From: Adiantum capillus-veneris | Taxonomy: Eukaryota; Streptophyta; Polypodiopsida; Polypodiales; Pteridaceae | Direction of reading: 5' to 3' | DNA: 64,000 bases | Assembly: GCA_014529385.2 (NCBI GenBank) | Contig: CM043960.1 | Location: 119,604,543 to 119,668,542, forward strand | Shown: positions 35,301 to 46,269 of the stretch, one piece after another | How the letters are laid out: the number at the start of each line of letters is the position of its first letter | Numbering within the stretch: the stretch's first letter is position 1 | Position numbers and translations under genes: made by a program | Notes under the pieces: model-generated | Seen by the model: the letters and a program-made list of their open reading frames with translations, nothing else | What the model was told of the DNA's origin: nothing | Databases searched by the model: none

Positions 35301-36055
35301 GTATAAGTCATACACAGCAGCATGGTGTAAAGGTTGACATTTTAGGGTGGAACGAATCGACAAAAAGCGTTTTACTCAAGATTGTGGAATCATGGCAAAA
35401 TTTGAACAGTATAGTCGACGACGTTCCTCTGATGCAGATCCTGTGGTGGCGGAACTCACTTACTTCGGCACGCTGCAAGAGATTTTGAGGATCGATTACA
35501 GAGGATTTTTTGTCGACTTGTTCGACGTGAAATGGTTCAAGATAATCATGGAGGGTCGCAACGCTACTGTGCGTAGAGGAGAGTCTGGTTTTCTTGAGGT
35601 GGATTCTACTAAGAAATGGACTGACCTAAGAGACACTTTCGTACTACCCGAGCATTGTGAACAAGTAAGTATGTAAATAGTTAACATCCCCCTTTTACAA
35701 GTTATGTGCTTGAAAGCTCTCATGTAAGTTATGTGGCTCTGGCAGGTAATATTTCATCCTACAAAGTCTACATCAAACTGGTGGTACGTCATAGAGGTAG
35801 CCCCTCGTAGTGCACAGGACATATGAAGGCTACCATGTGCCAATCACAACGGCATCAATGGAGGAGATCAGAGAAGATGCTCAATCAGAAGCCGCTGCGG
35901 TGGTGCCAGACAAGCATCAAGATGCTACTACTCTATATGGGGTGCATGCAGAGGAGCTACAAAATGAAACAGAGGATATGTGTTTAAACGGAGAGCTCTA
36001 TATAGATATAGGAAGTTATGCTGAGTTATGCGAGGATGAGAGAGAGATCTCTTAA
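32356..36055 (+). pseudogene. TNP2-type (TNPD-like) CACTA transposase gene, decayed
   Basis: Inferred exons: 32356-32888, 32985-33721, 33805-34409, about 34461-35221, 35302-35664 and 35746-36055. Introns mostly have GT...AG ends; the intron after 34409 lacks a visible AG acceptor. Domains in order: a Cys-rich transposase-associated start (CPCNQCKHAVR); a Tnp2/Transposase_21 core (SRLKALLVLLNMQAKFGWSD, IHACPNDCILF, CPKCDSERY, MDGVNPFG, IPPWL); DUF4218 (KSHDWHKMCQ, HLLVHIVDEVE, RWMFFLERFMKTLKGYVR, RPEGSMAEG); DUF4216 (ELTYFGTLQEI, LFDVKWF). Breaks: an extra G in the GGGG at 33064-33067, a missing base near 33344, in-frame TGA at 33649-33651 and 35335-35337, and a shift near 35808. Confidence 0.85.
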
Positions 36056-36328
36056 AGCCACAAATATTGTATTTGAAAAATTTTGCTCCGTGTTGTAAAA
36101 GCTCTGGCTCTCTAAGTACCTTCCATGGTGTATAACACTCTTTTCTACTCGCGCTCACATCTTTTCATTGAAAATTCTGAGTTTTCGACTTGCCTCTTCT
36201 ATCACTCAATTCATTGCGTCATTGTATTTATATGTGTCATTACGTCATTGTATTTAATGGTCTTTGCGTCATTGTCTTACTCTATTCATTCAATATTAAG
36301 TTTAAATATTCGTGTGTTTAATGCAGGT

Positions 36329-37635
36329 ATGGATGATGAGGAGTTTCTTTCTTCTTTGTCACCGCAGCAGAGACAGTGGTACGTGGAGCGTCATCGCTCT
36401 GGCGCATCATCGCGCGTTCCTACTCCATCCGCATCTCCCTCTCTTTCGGAGCATTCGGCGCGCTCCGAAGCTTCGGCGTCGACGAGACGAGCTTCACACT
36501 CGTCTAGACACCGGCGCTCTAGTGGTGGCGGTGGCGGTTGTTGTGGGGATGATCCGCCCCGATGCCTCCACACCGCCTCGTGTTCGACGAGGCTCTTTAC
36601 CCTCCCCTTCTTTGCCCGCCCCCACAGCCACAGCATCGCCATCTACGCCAAGTTTTGCACGGCTGACTGTTCCTAGCAGCTACACACCTCTACCTACTCC
36701 GCCAGGAGCCACCCCACTCGACACTCCTCGCTTCGGGGCCCAGACGCCGGTGGAGACACCTGACGTCCGTACCCCCATCGACACGCCGCTAGAGACCCCT
36801 GCCGGGACACTCAGGTTCACGCGTCACCGGCCAGAGGGCTTGCCTTACTCCGTCGACTTCAGCGGCGGCATCATCATGGATGATGACGGCAAGAAGGTGA
36901 TCTCGCGCATGCGTGGTCTTTGCTCTCAGCTGTTTAGACACTACATACTAAACAAATGGAGTGAAGTACCAAGTGATTTAAAAAACAGGGTCATCAGCAT
37001 ACTTCATGATGAGTTTCTCGTTCCAACACGGATCAGCACTTCAATGAAGACCTGATGAAGATTCGAATGCGCGAATACTGCAAACACAAGCGTTCCAAAG
37101 TGCAAAAAGCAATCAAGCATGGGTGGAACAGGCCAGATTGGCTGGCCAAAGAAGATTGGAAGAATGCGAAGAAAGCAGCGCGCGAGAATCCCGACAAGTG
37201 GAAGCAACAAAAGGATGCAGCAAGAACGTGAGTAGAGGCAGGGAGCTCGCACCACTTGGGGAGCGGTGGATGGGCATCATTTGAGGCCGATTTTGTAAGT
37301 GTTTTTGCATTGCTCTTTATGTTCGATAGTTTAGGGTTTATGAGTTTTTTAATTCTAACATAATGAATTCTTTGTATGTTTTGACAGTGGTCGATGACAC
37401 GACGTGATCCCACACCGTACGAGCGCGAGTACGCAGGCAGGAAGGGCTTAAACGCCCTGATGGACATTCTCAGTCCTCACGGCGGCATGGTTAGTACTAG
37501 GGTTTACTCTTTTTTATTTTTTGTATTGTTTTATAAATGTCGTTATATGTTTATACTTACTGAAAGTTGTCTTATTGTCTTTTTTTGCAGAATCCGAAAG
37601 ATACGCCGCTTGGACGCGATGAGACGTCTGACTAG
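36329..37635 (+). pseudogene. Second CACTA protein (TNPA-like / Transposase_24 family), decayed
   Basis: Starts MDDEEFLSSLSPQQRQWY after a possible acceptor (TGCAG). A long Ser/Pro/Thr-rich region (repeated TPL/TPV/DTP) is followed by the conserved block: WSEVPSDLKNRVISILHDEF, then IRMREYCKHKRSKVQKAIKHG and WLAKEDWKNAKKAAREN. This matches the plant Transposase_24/En-Spm TNPA-associated domain. Two later exons are probable (ending at PHGGM before an intron, then NPKDTPLGRDETSD and a stop at 37635). Frameshifts near 36540 and 37030. It is downstream of TNP2 in the same orientation, as in other CACTA elements. Confidence 0.75.
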
Positions 37636-37994
37636 ACGACGTCAGTTTAGCCGTAGCTAGATAGCATTAGTTTTAGGTTTTCTCATAGCTTATGTATCAT
37701 GAGACGGATTTTTATACGTCTTTTTGAACCATGTATATTATTACATTTGTCACCGCAGTTCATTTTGCCAATCAATTCTTTATGCCTATGATGTTGTACA
37801 ATTGTCATTATTACATTTGCCAATCAATTCATTTTGCCTATGATATGTACAATTGTCAATTTTACGCTTGTCAATTTTGCAACCATGCGTCTTGTGGGTG
37901 ACTATTTTGGGTCTATTATCTACCCTTGCACTTTTTTTAAAAGTGAATCAAGTACAATATGGTTGATGGGTGGCAGGGCATTCAATGCCCTGCC

Positions 37995-38246
37995 ACAAAA
38001 AAATTTATCTCGGGCGTCGCTAAAACCGTCGCTATTTATGGCTCTGTAGCATCGCTATGAGCGTCGCTATAGACTTCTGTTTAACGTCGCTATGAGCGTC
38101 TCTATATAGCGACGCACATAGCGACGCCTATAGCGTCGCATATAGCGACGCTCTCTAGCGACGCTATTAGCGACGGTTGTAGCGACGCCGGGGGTTATAA
38201 AAACCCAGTGTATTTCCGTCGCTAACAGCGTCACAAGAGCACACAA
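37995..38246. repeat. CACTA right subterminal repeat cluster
   Basis: More than ten copies of TAGCGACG or its complement in both orientations in 250 bases, matching the motif in the left subterminal region. Probable transposase-binding sites. Confidence 0.85.
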
Positions 38247-38258
38247 CCTCTTGTAGTG
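38247..38258 (-). repeat. CACTA right terminal inverted repeat
   Basis: CCTCTTGTAGTG followed by the target duplication CTT. Confidence 0.95.
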
Positions 38259-38690
38259 CTTGTTCCTCGATCTCCGGTGGGTCTTCAATAATTGGTTCAT
38301 GAGGTGGCTCTCCTTTGTAAGGCTTTAGTAGGCTCACATGGAAAGCATTGTGTATGAGCCAATGACTGGGCAACTTGAGTTGATAGGCCATCTTGTTGAT
38401 TGGTCTAAGAATTTGGAAGGGACCATAGTGCCTTTTTGCTAATTTAGCATAGTGCTTTGGGCGTCTTGTAGGATCTTGACCCAGTATGTGTGCCATAATC
38501 AAGCCTTGGGAAATTTAAGTAAGACCCAATCCTCATTTTTTTTAAAGGCTTGAGCTCTTCTGTGCTTATCAACAGCAGCCTTTTGCCTTTGCTGTGAGAT
38601 AGAGATAGCATCCTTAATGTCATAATAATCAATATCTAATTCTCCTAAATGATTTTCTCATGTTAAACTTATCATTCAATATGGGGAAGT
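38259..38690 (-). pseudogene. G3 gypsy integrase C-terminal region
   Basis: The minus-strand translation reads ISISQQRQKAAVDKHRRAQ, GDxV-like WVLLKFPK, then after a one-base shift near 38505, [34 protein letters not shown] and PEIEEQ. These are the GPY/F-type C-terminal motifs of Ty3/gypsy integrase. The frame runs into the CACTA terminus and resumes at 30177, so the two parts were one ORF before insertion. Core DDE integrase, RT and gag are missing. Confidence 0.85.
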
Positions 38691-38694
38691 GCTA

Positions 38695-40188
38695 GGGGAG
38701 AAAAAGCTAGAATATTGGTTAAGCTAGAAGACCGGCCACAGTAGGGATCCAAAGGAGGGAAAATAGGGATCCAAAAGTGGGGCCATCTGCAAAAGAGCAA
38801 TGTGCACTAATGGGCTTAAAAGGCCCTAAGGTTCGGCCCATTAAGACTTCCAAAATGCTAAGGTTCCAAATTCAAAGGTTGTGTCCAAAGGTCAAAGCTT
38901 AGGAAATTTGAATGCTTTCTGTGTGTCCCAAAAGTCTTCAACCATCCCTACATAGGAGGGGGTGAGCCATAGAAGTAGGAGATGAAAGAGAAATACTCAC
39001 ACACAGACACACACAAGCTCCCTTTACACAAAGGGAATCAGGGACACATGTCAGCTCCCTAGCCCAGATGCCCACAAGGTGTACTCAATTCCTATTGGAT
39101 GGCCTTGGAGGTGGACCAATGAGAATTAGGCTAGAGTAAATCTAGTTTAATGACTTTAAAAAAACTTAATAAAAGAACCAATAAGAATTTATCTCTCTAG
39201 AAGACTATTGGACAGTCTCCCAAGGGGTCCAATGAGCATTCAGCAGCCCAATGGCTTGTCTGATTTCTATTGGCCAGGGGGAAAAGAGGTCCAATCAGAG
39301 TTTAGTTGAATTAAATAATTACCTAAAGCTCTCACAAAAGGGGGGAGGGGGACACATGTCAGAAGGCTATCACTTATGCTGCTTAATTTCCATTGGCTAG
39401 GCCTCGGGAGGTCCAATAGGGATGTAGCATGAGCATTCAGCAAGGGGGGTCGACCAAGAGAGAGAGGGGGCTGATTTTTGCAAGGCATTATCACACACAC
39501 ACTCACACAATCTCATGTGTGAAGCAAAGAAGACTCTCTCTCCTTCTCAATCTTTAATTGAAAGCTTACCACCTACTCCAAGCTTGTGAGAAGGGAGGCC
39601 TACACCAACAACTCTTGGCTTTGTGATGCAAATCCAACCAAGAGCCAAGCTTCAATGCATGCTCATCTCCTCTACCATGATAATTACTCAGCTAAGCTAT
39701 GCTAATATGAGTGATTATGTGAGGATATGTACATCTTTCTCGTAAGAATACCCCTTCTTCTTCTCAATCTAGTCTCATACCCCGCTAGCTCTCACCATCT
39801 TCGAAGGTGTGTGAGGTCTTGGGTCAAAGACCGTGAGGGAATTGATGTTGTGTTTGGTAAGTGTTTGGCTTAGTGCATGAAGTTTCCATCTTCATTGCAC
39901 TACCTGGTATTGAAGGAACACAAAGAATTGTATTGTAAAATGTCTCTCTTGATGAGCGAAACCATAATACAAAGCCTTTTTGGAGGGGGGAACAGCTCCA
40001 TGCAAATCCGGTCCTCAACTGTTGTCAATTGCTTAATTTCTCTCTCTTTTGAAGTATTGTTCATGCTATCTAACTAGGTGTTATGATTTTCTTTGCTCTC
40101 TCCACCCAAGCACTCTTGTTAATCTCATTAGGAATCTATTCTAATGAAATACTCACTATGTTCATGCTATTTTCCGCTACACATAATT
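38695..40188 (+). repeat. G3-family LTR in inverted orientation, interrupted by copia-1
   Basis: Reverse complement of the family of the 28541-29990 LTR. It shares the segments around TTGTATTATAGGTT and CACCATCTTCGAAGGTGTGTGAGG, with many differences. It ends near TTCCGCTACACA, where copia-1 is inserted; the last ~20 bases (CAAGTTACTAGGCCATTATG) resume at 45397. It starts directly after the gypsy integrase segment read on the opposite strand, an abnormal arrangement for an LTR element. Confidence 0.7.
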
Positions 40189-40415
40189 TGTTACCATATA
40201 CATGTGGTAGTGATGTGTGTGAACACACTAGGACCGCCGGGGCATTTTTTCCCTCTTTAGGAGGTTTTTCCCCCCGTGCATTATATATACGCCCATCACT
40301 CTAGGGCTATCTATCTTTCCATTGCATACTAAGAAACACACTCTCTATTATGTGCCTTGAGCTTCCTTCGTCTTCTCCAAGCTGTGTGTGTTTCTCTGCA
40401 ACCCTAATTCCAACA
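40189..40415 (+). repeat. copia-1 5' LTR (227 bp)
   Basis: TGTTACCATATACATG...ATTCCAACA. TATA-like TTATATATA at 40281-40289. Same family as the decayed LTRs in the arms. Confidence 0.95.
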
Positions 40416-40417
40416 AT

Positions 40418-40429
40418 TGGTATCATAGC
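40418..40429 (+). other. copia-1 primer-binding site
   Basis: TGGTATCATAGC directly after the LTR, complementary with one mismatch to the initiator tRNA-Met 3' end. Confidence 0.85.
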
Positions 40430-40776
40430 ACGTCACGTCCTCCCGGGCTTAGTCGCCAGCTGCTCCAGCACACGCTTGCTCACTTTCTCCGATTTCAGTG
40501 AGCTTTGGCGAGCGTTCGCAAGTCGACAAATATTTTGGGCAAGCTCAAAGAGCTTGGTCTGCTCAGAATTTTGATTTGGGCTCATTTAGGCCTCCGTTTC
40601 CACTACAGGCAGTACTGCACAGGCTATTTCGTCATTTTGTGCAGAATTTCTGTCAGTGCCGTTTTCTGCATAACATGTGCCTTATAGTCTCTACGGTTTG
40701 TGCTATATAGCACAGGTTGTTCCCGCTCCGTTTCTCCTATTTTCGGGCAGTTTTCACATCAGGTGCAGCATTTACC

Positions 40777-41650
40777 ATGGCTGACAACAACAACACAGAT
40801 GTGTTCAAGCGTTTGCTGCTGAGGACAGGTTGGATGGGGACAACTACCCTATGTGGGCTTATATGATGCAATATGTTCTTGTGTCAAAGGGTGTCTGGAA
40901 CATTGTGCAGGGCATTGATGTACGTCCTGGTTCTGAGGATGTAGGCGATGTTGAGGATGTTGCAGGTCTTGCTGCAAGGATTGCAGCTGTTAGAGTTCTT
41001 TTGCCTACGGCAGAACAAGCTCGTTGGGATGTTAAGGATGCGCAGGCTCATGCATTTATTGCGTTGTCTGTGAAGCGCACCATTGTTCCTCACATCCGTT
41101 CAGCAAAATCTGCAAAACAGGCTTGGGATATTCTACTAGGTCTTTATGCAAGCCGCAATGATGCTAAAATTGCTTTGCTGCGTAAAGAGCTGGAGTCGAA
41201 GATTATGCATGAGGAAGATGATATTGACACTTTCCTTGCTAGTGTCAAGGATATCAATGAGCAGCTTATTTCTACAAGTGAAGTCATTTCAGACAGTTCC
41301 CTTGTGCAGACTGTTCTTGATGCCTTACCAGATTCCTACCAGACTTTTGCTAGTACTTGGAGACTGATGACCCAAGGAAATCCAAAAGTTGTCAAGTTTT
41401 ATGCATTATGCACATTGTTGTTACAAGAGTCACTCTCCAGAAAAAACAGGACTAGACAGTGTGCAGTTGAACAGGATTTTATTGCTTCTCAAAGAAAGGG
41501 TGGTAACAGCAATGCAGCCACTTCTTATGGTTCTGTTGCGAGTGGCAAAAATCCTGTTCCTAATGTTCTGTTGGCAGCAATTCATCTGGAAATTCTGGTG
41601 ATAAGGGCAAAAAGAAGACGCGCTGCCATTATTGTAAGGCCAATGATCAC
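40777..41650 (+). pseudogene. copia-1 gag
   Basis: ATG (MADNNNTDVFK) is followed by a one-base shift near 40826, then 274 open codons. Copia-gag motifs: LDGDNYPMWAYMMQYVL, AHAFIALSVK, AWDILLGLY, DTFLASVKDIN and LVQTVLDALPDSYQTF. A second shift near 41570 moves to the frame with the CCHC knuckle (CHYCKANDHLIKSC). Confidence 0.88.
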
Positions 41651-42440
41651 TTGATCAAGTCATGCCCTAAGTTGAAGGCCAAAGAGGCTAAGAAGAAAGA
41701 GGGTGGTTCCACTGCAAATGTTGGTTCCACTACAAATGCAGCCATTGTTGAGTCTTCTGTGAAAGGAGACTGTAATGCTGATGTTGATGCAGAATGGGCT
41801 TTTAGCGCAGAGTGCACTTACAATCCTGTTGTCCATGATGCATGCTTGTCAGTTGTTGTAGATTCACATGTGTGGTATTTTGACAGTGATGCTACAAAGC
41901 ACATTTCCTCACATCGTGAATTTTTTACCTCTCTCGAGTCAGTCCCTCATGGGAATTCAGTCACTTGTGCCAACAACGCCTCTTATCCAGTTCAAGGAGT
42001 TGGAAAGATTGTGCTCACTGCTGCTAATGGCAGTTCCTTCACACTTGTTGATGCACTTTATGTACATGGGATCAAGAAGAACCTCTTGTCTGTATCCGCA
42101 CTTGCTAGGCTTGGACATGTAGTCAAATTTGTGGATGTCAGACGTACAGTTCATGATCTCAGTTTTGGTGATCAAATTGTTGCATCTGGGCTTTTGTGCC
42201 ATGGGCTGTATAAGCTCACTTTGTATGACAAGTGTGGACAAAATTTTGCAAATGCTGTTGCAGATTCAAGGGCTATTTCAGATGCAAAACTTTGGCATGC
42301 ACGTTTTGGTCATCTGAACTTTGGCATGCATGTTTTGGTCATCTGAATTTTGCCAGTTTGCTGTGTTTGCAGAAATCTGATATGGTTGCTTCTTTGCCGC
42401 CTCTTGAAGCACCTGTCAAACATGTTTGTGAAGGCTGTAT
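41651..42440 (+). pseudogene. copia-1 protease and pre-integrase region
   Basis: WYFDSDATKHIS is the copia protease active site, normally DSGA; the Gly is replaced by Asp. LYVHGIKKNLLSVSALARLG and LWHARFGHLN (pre-integrase zinc-binding His) follow. A 29-bp tandem duplication at 42287-42345 (unit AACTTTGGCATGCA...GTCATCTG) shifts the frame and ends this ORF. Confidence 0.88.
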
Positions 42441-43580
42441 TTGGGTAAGATGCAGCGTTCTAAATTTCCAAAGGATGGTTCAGTTCGGGCCACATGCAGG
42501 TTGCAGCTTGTGCATAGTGATGTTTGTGGGCCCATGCAAACTCCGTCCTTGGGCAATTACTTGTACTTCGTGACTTTCATTGATGATTACTCCAGGCATG
42601 CATGGGTATTTCCGCTTAAAGCGAAGTCCGAAGTTTTTATGTGCTTCAAACAATTTCTGGCTATAGCTGAAAATGTCTCGAAATGTACTATGGGCACCCT
42701 CCGTTCCGATCGAGGGGGGGAGTATATGTCTCATGAATTTAATGCATTTCTGGCTAGTCGTGGGATAAAACACCAATGTACAGTGCCTTATACGCCTCAG
42801 CAAAATGGTGTTGCTGAGAGGAAAAATAGGTCACTAACGGAAATGGCACGATGTATGGTCAAAAGTCAAGCTTTACCGCATTCTTTTTGGCTTGAGGCCA
42901 TCATGTGTGCCACTTATGTACTTAACAGGTGTCCTACAAAAGCTTTGCAGTCTGTTACTCCATATGAAGCATGGCATGATAGAAAGCCTTCTATTGAGCA
43001 CATGCGTGTTTTTGGCTGTTTGGCATATGCTTTGGTGCCACAAGTGCAGCGCAGAAAATTGGATGATAAGGCTGTCAAATGTATTTTTGTTGGTTATGGT
43101 GCTGAAATCAAAGGTTACAGGTTGTATCATCCGCAAACAAAACGTATTCTGGTTTCTCGGGATGTAGTGTTTGTGGAAGATTCTGTTCAGCCCTTGCTGT
43201 CATGTACTAGAGACAGTAATGTAAGCTCACAGGACATTTATGACACTTTGTTGCCTCTTTTCAGTGGTGGAAATACGAATGTAAGTTCCAATGAGGCAAA
43301 TGTACAGCCTATGGGGGTTTCTGAAAATGTTCTAGATCAGCCTATTAATGATGTAGATGTACGTGATGTACTTGATGAGGAAAGGGCTGAAAATGAGCAG
43401 GCTAGAGGTATGCCAAAATGGCTGGTGCACACTTTGCGTGACAGTAAATTGGATGCACCTTTGTCTAGTCGTACTCGTTCAGGCTCTCGCCATGCATCTT
43501 ATGCATCAGATTGTTATGCTTTGGATGTGTCTAGCTTACATGATGTTGAGGAGCCTCTGAATTTTGATGAAGCACGAAAT
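42441..43580 (+). pseudogene. copia-1 integrase
   Basis: The catalytic DDE is present: D in HSDVCGPM, D in LRSDRGGEY, and E in QQNGVAERKNR. Other family landmarks are FIDDYSRHAWVF, WLEAIMCATYVLNRCPT and RVFGCLAYALVP. The zinc-binding Cys (VCEGC) just upstream lie across a frame change. The fold looks intact. Confidence 0.9.
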
Positions 43581-45092
43581 TCAGAAAATTGGATGGCTGC
43601 CATGCAATCAGAATATGATGCACTTATAGAAAATGACACATGGACTTTATGTGATTTGCCTCTGGCAAAAAGGCCATTGGTACGAAGTGGGTTTACAAGT
43701 TGAAACGCAAGCCGGATGGTGAGATCGATCTCCATAAGGCTCGACTTGTTGCAAAGGGTTATGCACAGCAAAAAGGCATAGATTATGAAGAGACTTTCGC
43801 TCCCACTTGTCCTATGACTACTGTGCATTTTCTATGTGCATTGGCAACTCATTTTGGTTGGTATGTACATCAATCAGACATTGTTACTGCTTTCTTGAAT
43901 GGTGACATATTTGAGGAATTTTATGTAACGTAGCCTCGCGGTTTTGTCATAAAAGGACAAGAGGACAAAGTGTGCAAATGTAACAAGGCTTTGTATGGGT
44001 TGAAGCAATCTCCTCGTGCTTGGTATGAGAAAGCTGACACTCATTTGTTCAAACAAGGCTTTCGTAACGGTCCAACAGAAATCACATTGTATGTAAAGCG
44101 TGAGGGTGATGTACTTCTCATTGTGGTTCTTTATGTTGATGATTTGCTGATCATCACTGGACCAAATGAGAGACATATTGCTTAATTTAAGGCTGATTTG
44201 AATGATACTTTCAAGATGAAAGATTTGGGGCTGTTGTATCATTATTTGGGTATACAGTTTAAGCAGTGTGATATTGGTGGTATTGCCTTGTGTCAGAAAA
44301 GTTACATAGAGACATTGCTATGTAAGTTTGGACTTGAGGATTCCAAACCTATTGCCACTCCCATGGAAACAGGTTTGAAGTTGAGTCTACATGATGCTGG
44401 TGATCCTGCTGATGTCACTCTTTACCAAACTGCTGTTGACTGCCTCATTTATGTATGCAACACGAGGCCGGATATTCAGTTTGCAGTCTCACAGGTCAGC
44501 AGATTTATGCATAGCCCAGGGTCTAAGCATTGGCAGGTTGTCAAGAGGATTTTCCGCTACCTTAGTGGCACTTTACATATTGGCTTGTTTTATCCCAAGG
44601 GGGGATCATTGCCGCTAGACTTACATGCATTTTCGGACTCATATTGGGCTGGTTGTTTTGACACGCGAGTGTCCACAAGTGGTTTTTGTTTCATGCTTGG
44701 CAGTTCATGTATATCATGGTTGAGCAAGAAGCAACCTACTGTGGCCACTTCGAGTTGTGAGGCTGAGTACAGGGCAGTCTTCACAGCTACGGTTGAGTGT
44801 GTATGGCTCAGATGCCTTATGGCTGATTTGGGTGTTGGACGGGACATTGCCAACACTATGTACACTGACAGTCAGAGCGCATTGGCAGTTGCGAGGAACC
44901 CAGTTTTTCATGCTCGCACAAAGCACATTTAGGTGCATTAACACTATGTCAAGGAGAGGCTCTCAGCAGGAGAGATCAGCTTGGCTTATGTTCCAACACA
45001 GGACAACCTTGCAGATCTTTTCACAAAGGCATTGTCTTGTGAGAAGCTTGAAGCTTTCCGCAAAGCTTTGGGCTTACTCCCCTTTGTGGACT
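43581..45092 (+). pseudogene. copia-1 reverse transcriptase and RNase H
   Basis: Copia RT motifs: WMAAMQSEYDALIENDTW, then a frameshift near 43690, [51 protein letters not shown] and the intact catalytic LYVDDLLI. In-frame stops at 43931-43933 (TAG) and 44183-44185 (TAA). RNase H: AFSDSYWAG, SWLSKKQPTVATSSCEAEY and YTDSQSALAVARNPVFHARTKHI then a stop; the tail (VPTQDNLADLFTK) is in frame up to the terminal TGA near 45092. Confidence 0.9.
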
Positions 45093-45157
45093 GATCCTTT
45101 TCTCAGGGCATGGCACTTCCCTTTACTCATGTGCCAGCTCTCGTTCACCGCATCACT

Positions 45158-45169
45158 CCAGGGGGGATT
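45158..45169 (+). other. copia-1 polypurine tract
   Basis: CCAGGGGGGATT immediately before the 3' LTR, the plus-strand primer site. Confidence 0.8.
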
Positions 45170-45396
45170 TGTTACCATATACATGTGGTAGTGATGTGTG
45201 TGAACACACTAGGACCTCCGGGGCATTTTTTCCCTCTTTAGGACGTTTTTTCCCCTGTGCATTATATATGCGCCCATCACTCTAGGGCTATCTATCTTTC
45301 CATTGTATACTAAGAAACACACTCTCTATTGTGTGCCTTGAGCTTCCTTCGTCTTCTCCAAGCTGTGTGTGTTTCTCTGCAACCCTAATTCCAACA
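45170..45396 (+). repeat. copia-1 3' LTR (227 bp)
   Basis: Matches the 5' LTR with a few substitutions and a short indel pair. The last ~20 bases of the interrupted G3-family LTR follow (to about 45416). Confidence 0.95.
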
Positions 45397-45469
45397 CAAG
45401 TTACTAGGCCATTATGTTAAGTATGGAGCCTAATTTACCCTTGTAATTTTCTGTGGTAAAAGCGCACAT

Positions 45470-46196
45470 TGTAAGGCCCCCATTATGAGGAGAAGCCATC
45501 GTGCGTGAAGGAAAATCACTCACCGGAAACCAAAATTTTCACGGACAAGAATCAGGGGCAACTTTAAAGGCCTCGGGGGCGGAGGCCCCCGAGACTTTTT
45601 TCGCCGAAATATTCCTTTTTGCCAGAATATTATGGCCGGACGGCGGTCGGAAAACAACCAGTCGGTTGGCCGGTGGCCGGTAGTCAATGGCCAATGGCCG
45701 GTGGTCGGTGGCCAATGGCCGGTGGCCGGTGGCCGAAAATGGCCGGTTTCGAATTCAAAGCGGACTTGTCTTCTCAAGGGCGGCCACACATGGGCGGATT
45801 GGAGGGTCCGATTTGGACTTATTCGCACAAGGGAGGCTACACATGGCTGTCTCTCATAAGAGAGGGCAGCCCTTTTGGCCTATAAAAGGAGGCCATTTCT
45901 ACACACATTTCATAGTGTGAAGTTGATGCAACAAGGTGAGTGTGAGGTGGTGAGAGTGAAGCAAGGCGGGAGCTCCATTAAGGGTATAATCCCTTTGTAA
46001 ATTACTTCTTGTTTTGAAGTACTAAAGCCATTGAGTGGCTGCTTTCCCGTGGACGTAGCCCACATTGGGTGAACCACGTATATCGTGTGTACTCTCTCTC
46101 TCTCTCTTTACTCTATAATCTCGTGTATGTAAATCTGTCTCTCTCCATTAATTAATCTACTCAATTATCTATTTAGCTACGCCTTATTTCCTAACA
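45470..46196 (+). repeat. copia-2 5' LTR (727 bp)
   Basis: TGTAAGGCCC...TCCTAACA, with TATA-like CTATAAAAGG at 45880-45889 and a GC-rich 9-to-12-bp minisatellite (GTGGCCGGT variants) at 45661-45746. A primer-binding site follows. No 3' LTR, because the element is cut by the right arm. Confidence 0.8.
45661..45746. repeat. GC-rich minisatellite in the copia-2 LTR
   Basis: Variants of GGCCGGTGGCC / CAATGGCCGGTGG in tandem. Confidence 0.85.
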
Positions 46197-46210
46197 ACTG
46201 GTATCAGAGC
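46197..46210 (+). other. copia-2 primer-binding site
   Basis: ACTGGTATCAGAGC, a perfect initiator-Met type site. Confidence 0.88.
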
Positions 46211-46269
46211 AAGGTTTGCTCGTAGCTAAATTATCTCAAGGAAAGGATTCCTTGAATTGAGTGGGAGTT

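Larger units (their letters stand above)
30178..38258 (+). mobile_element. CACTA (En/Spm) transposon, 8.1 kb, with two transposase genes and a captured HMA fragment
   Basis: The terminal inverted repeats are CACTACAAGAGG and CCTCTTGTAGTG (12 bp) with a perfect 3-bp target duplication CTT at 30175-30177 and 38259-38261. Subterminal regions are crowded with TAGCGACG/CGTCGCTA motifs in both orientations, the usual transposase-binding layout. It encodes a TNP2/TNPD-type transposase and a second Transposase_24 type protein in the same direction. Both genes have frameshifts. It inserted in a gypsy integrase gene without loss of bases. Confidence 0.95.
40189..45396 (+). mobile_element. Ty1/copia retrotransposon copia-1, nearly complete (5.2 kb)
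   Basis: Two 227-bp LTRs, initiator-Met primer-binding site, polypurine tract, and in order gag, protease, integrase, RT and RNase H. That order defines Ty1/copia. LTRs differ at a handful of positions, so it is fairly young. The body has several frameshifts and stops, so it is not autonomous as sequenced. The 5-bp flanks (TAATT and CAAGT) match at 3 of 5, a possibly decayed target duplication. Confidence 0.93.

Noticed and set aside
36391-36642. 83-codon minus-strand ORF
   Set aside because: Shadow of the Ser/Pro-rich coding region of the TNPA-like gene on the other strand.
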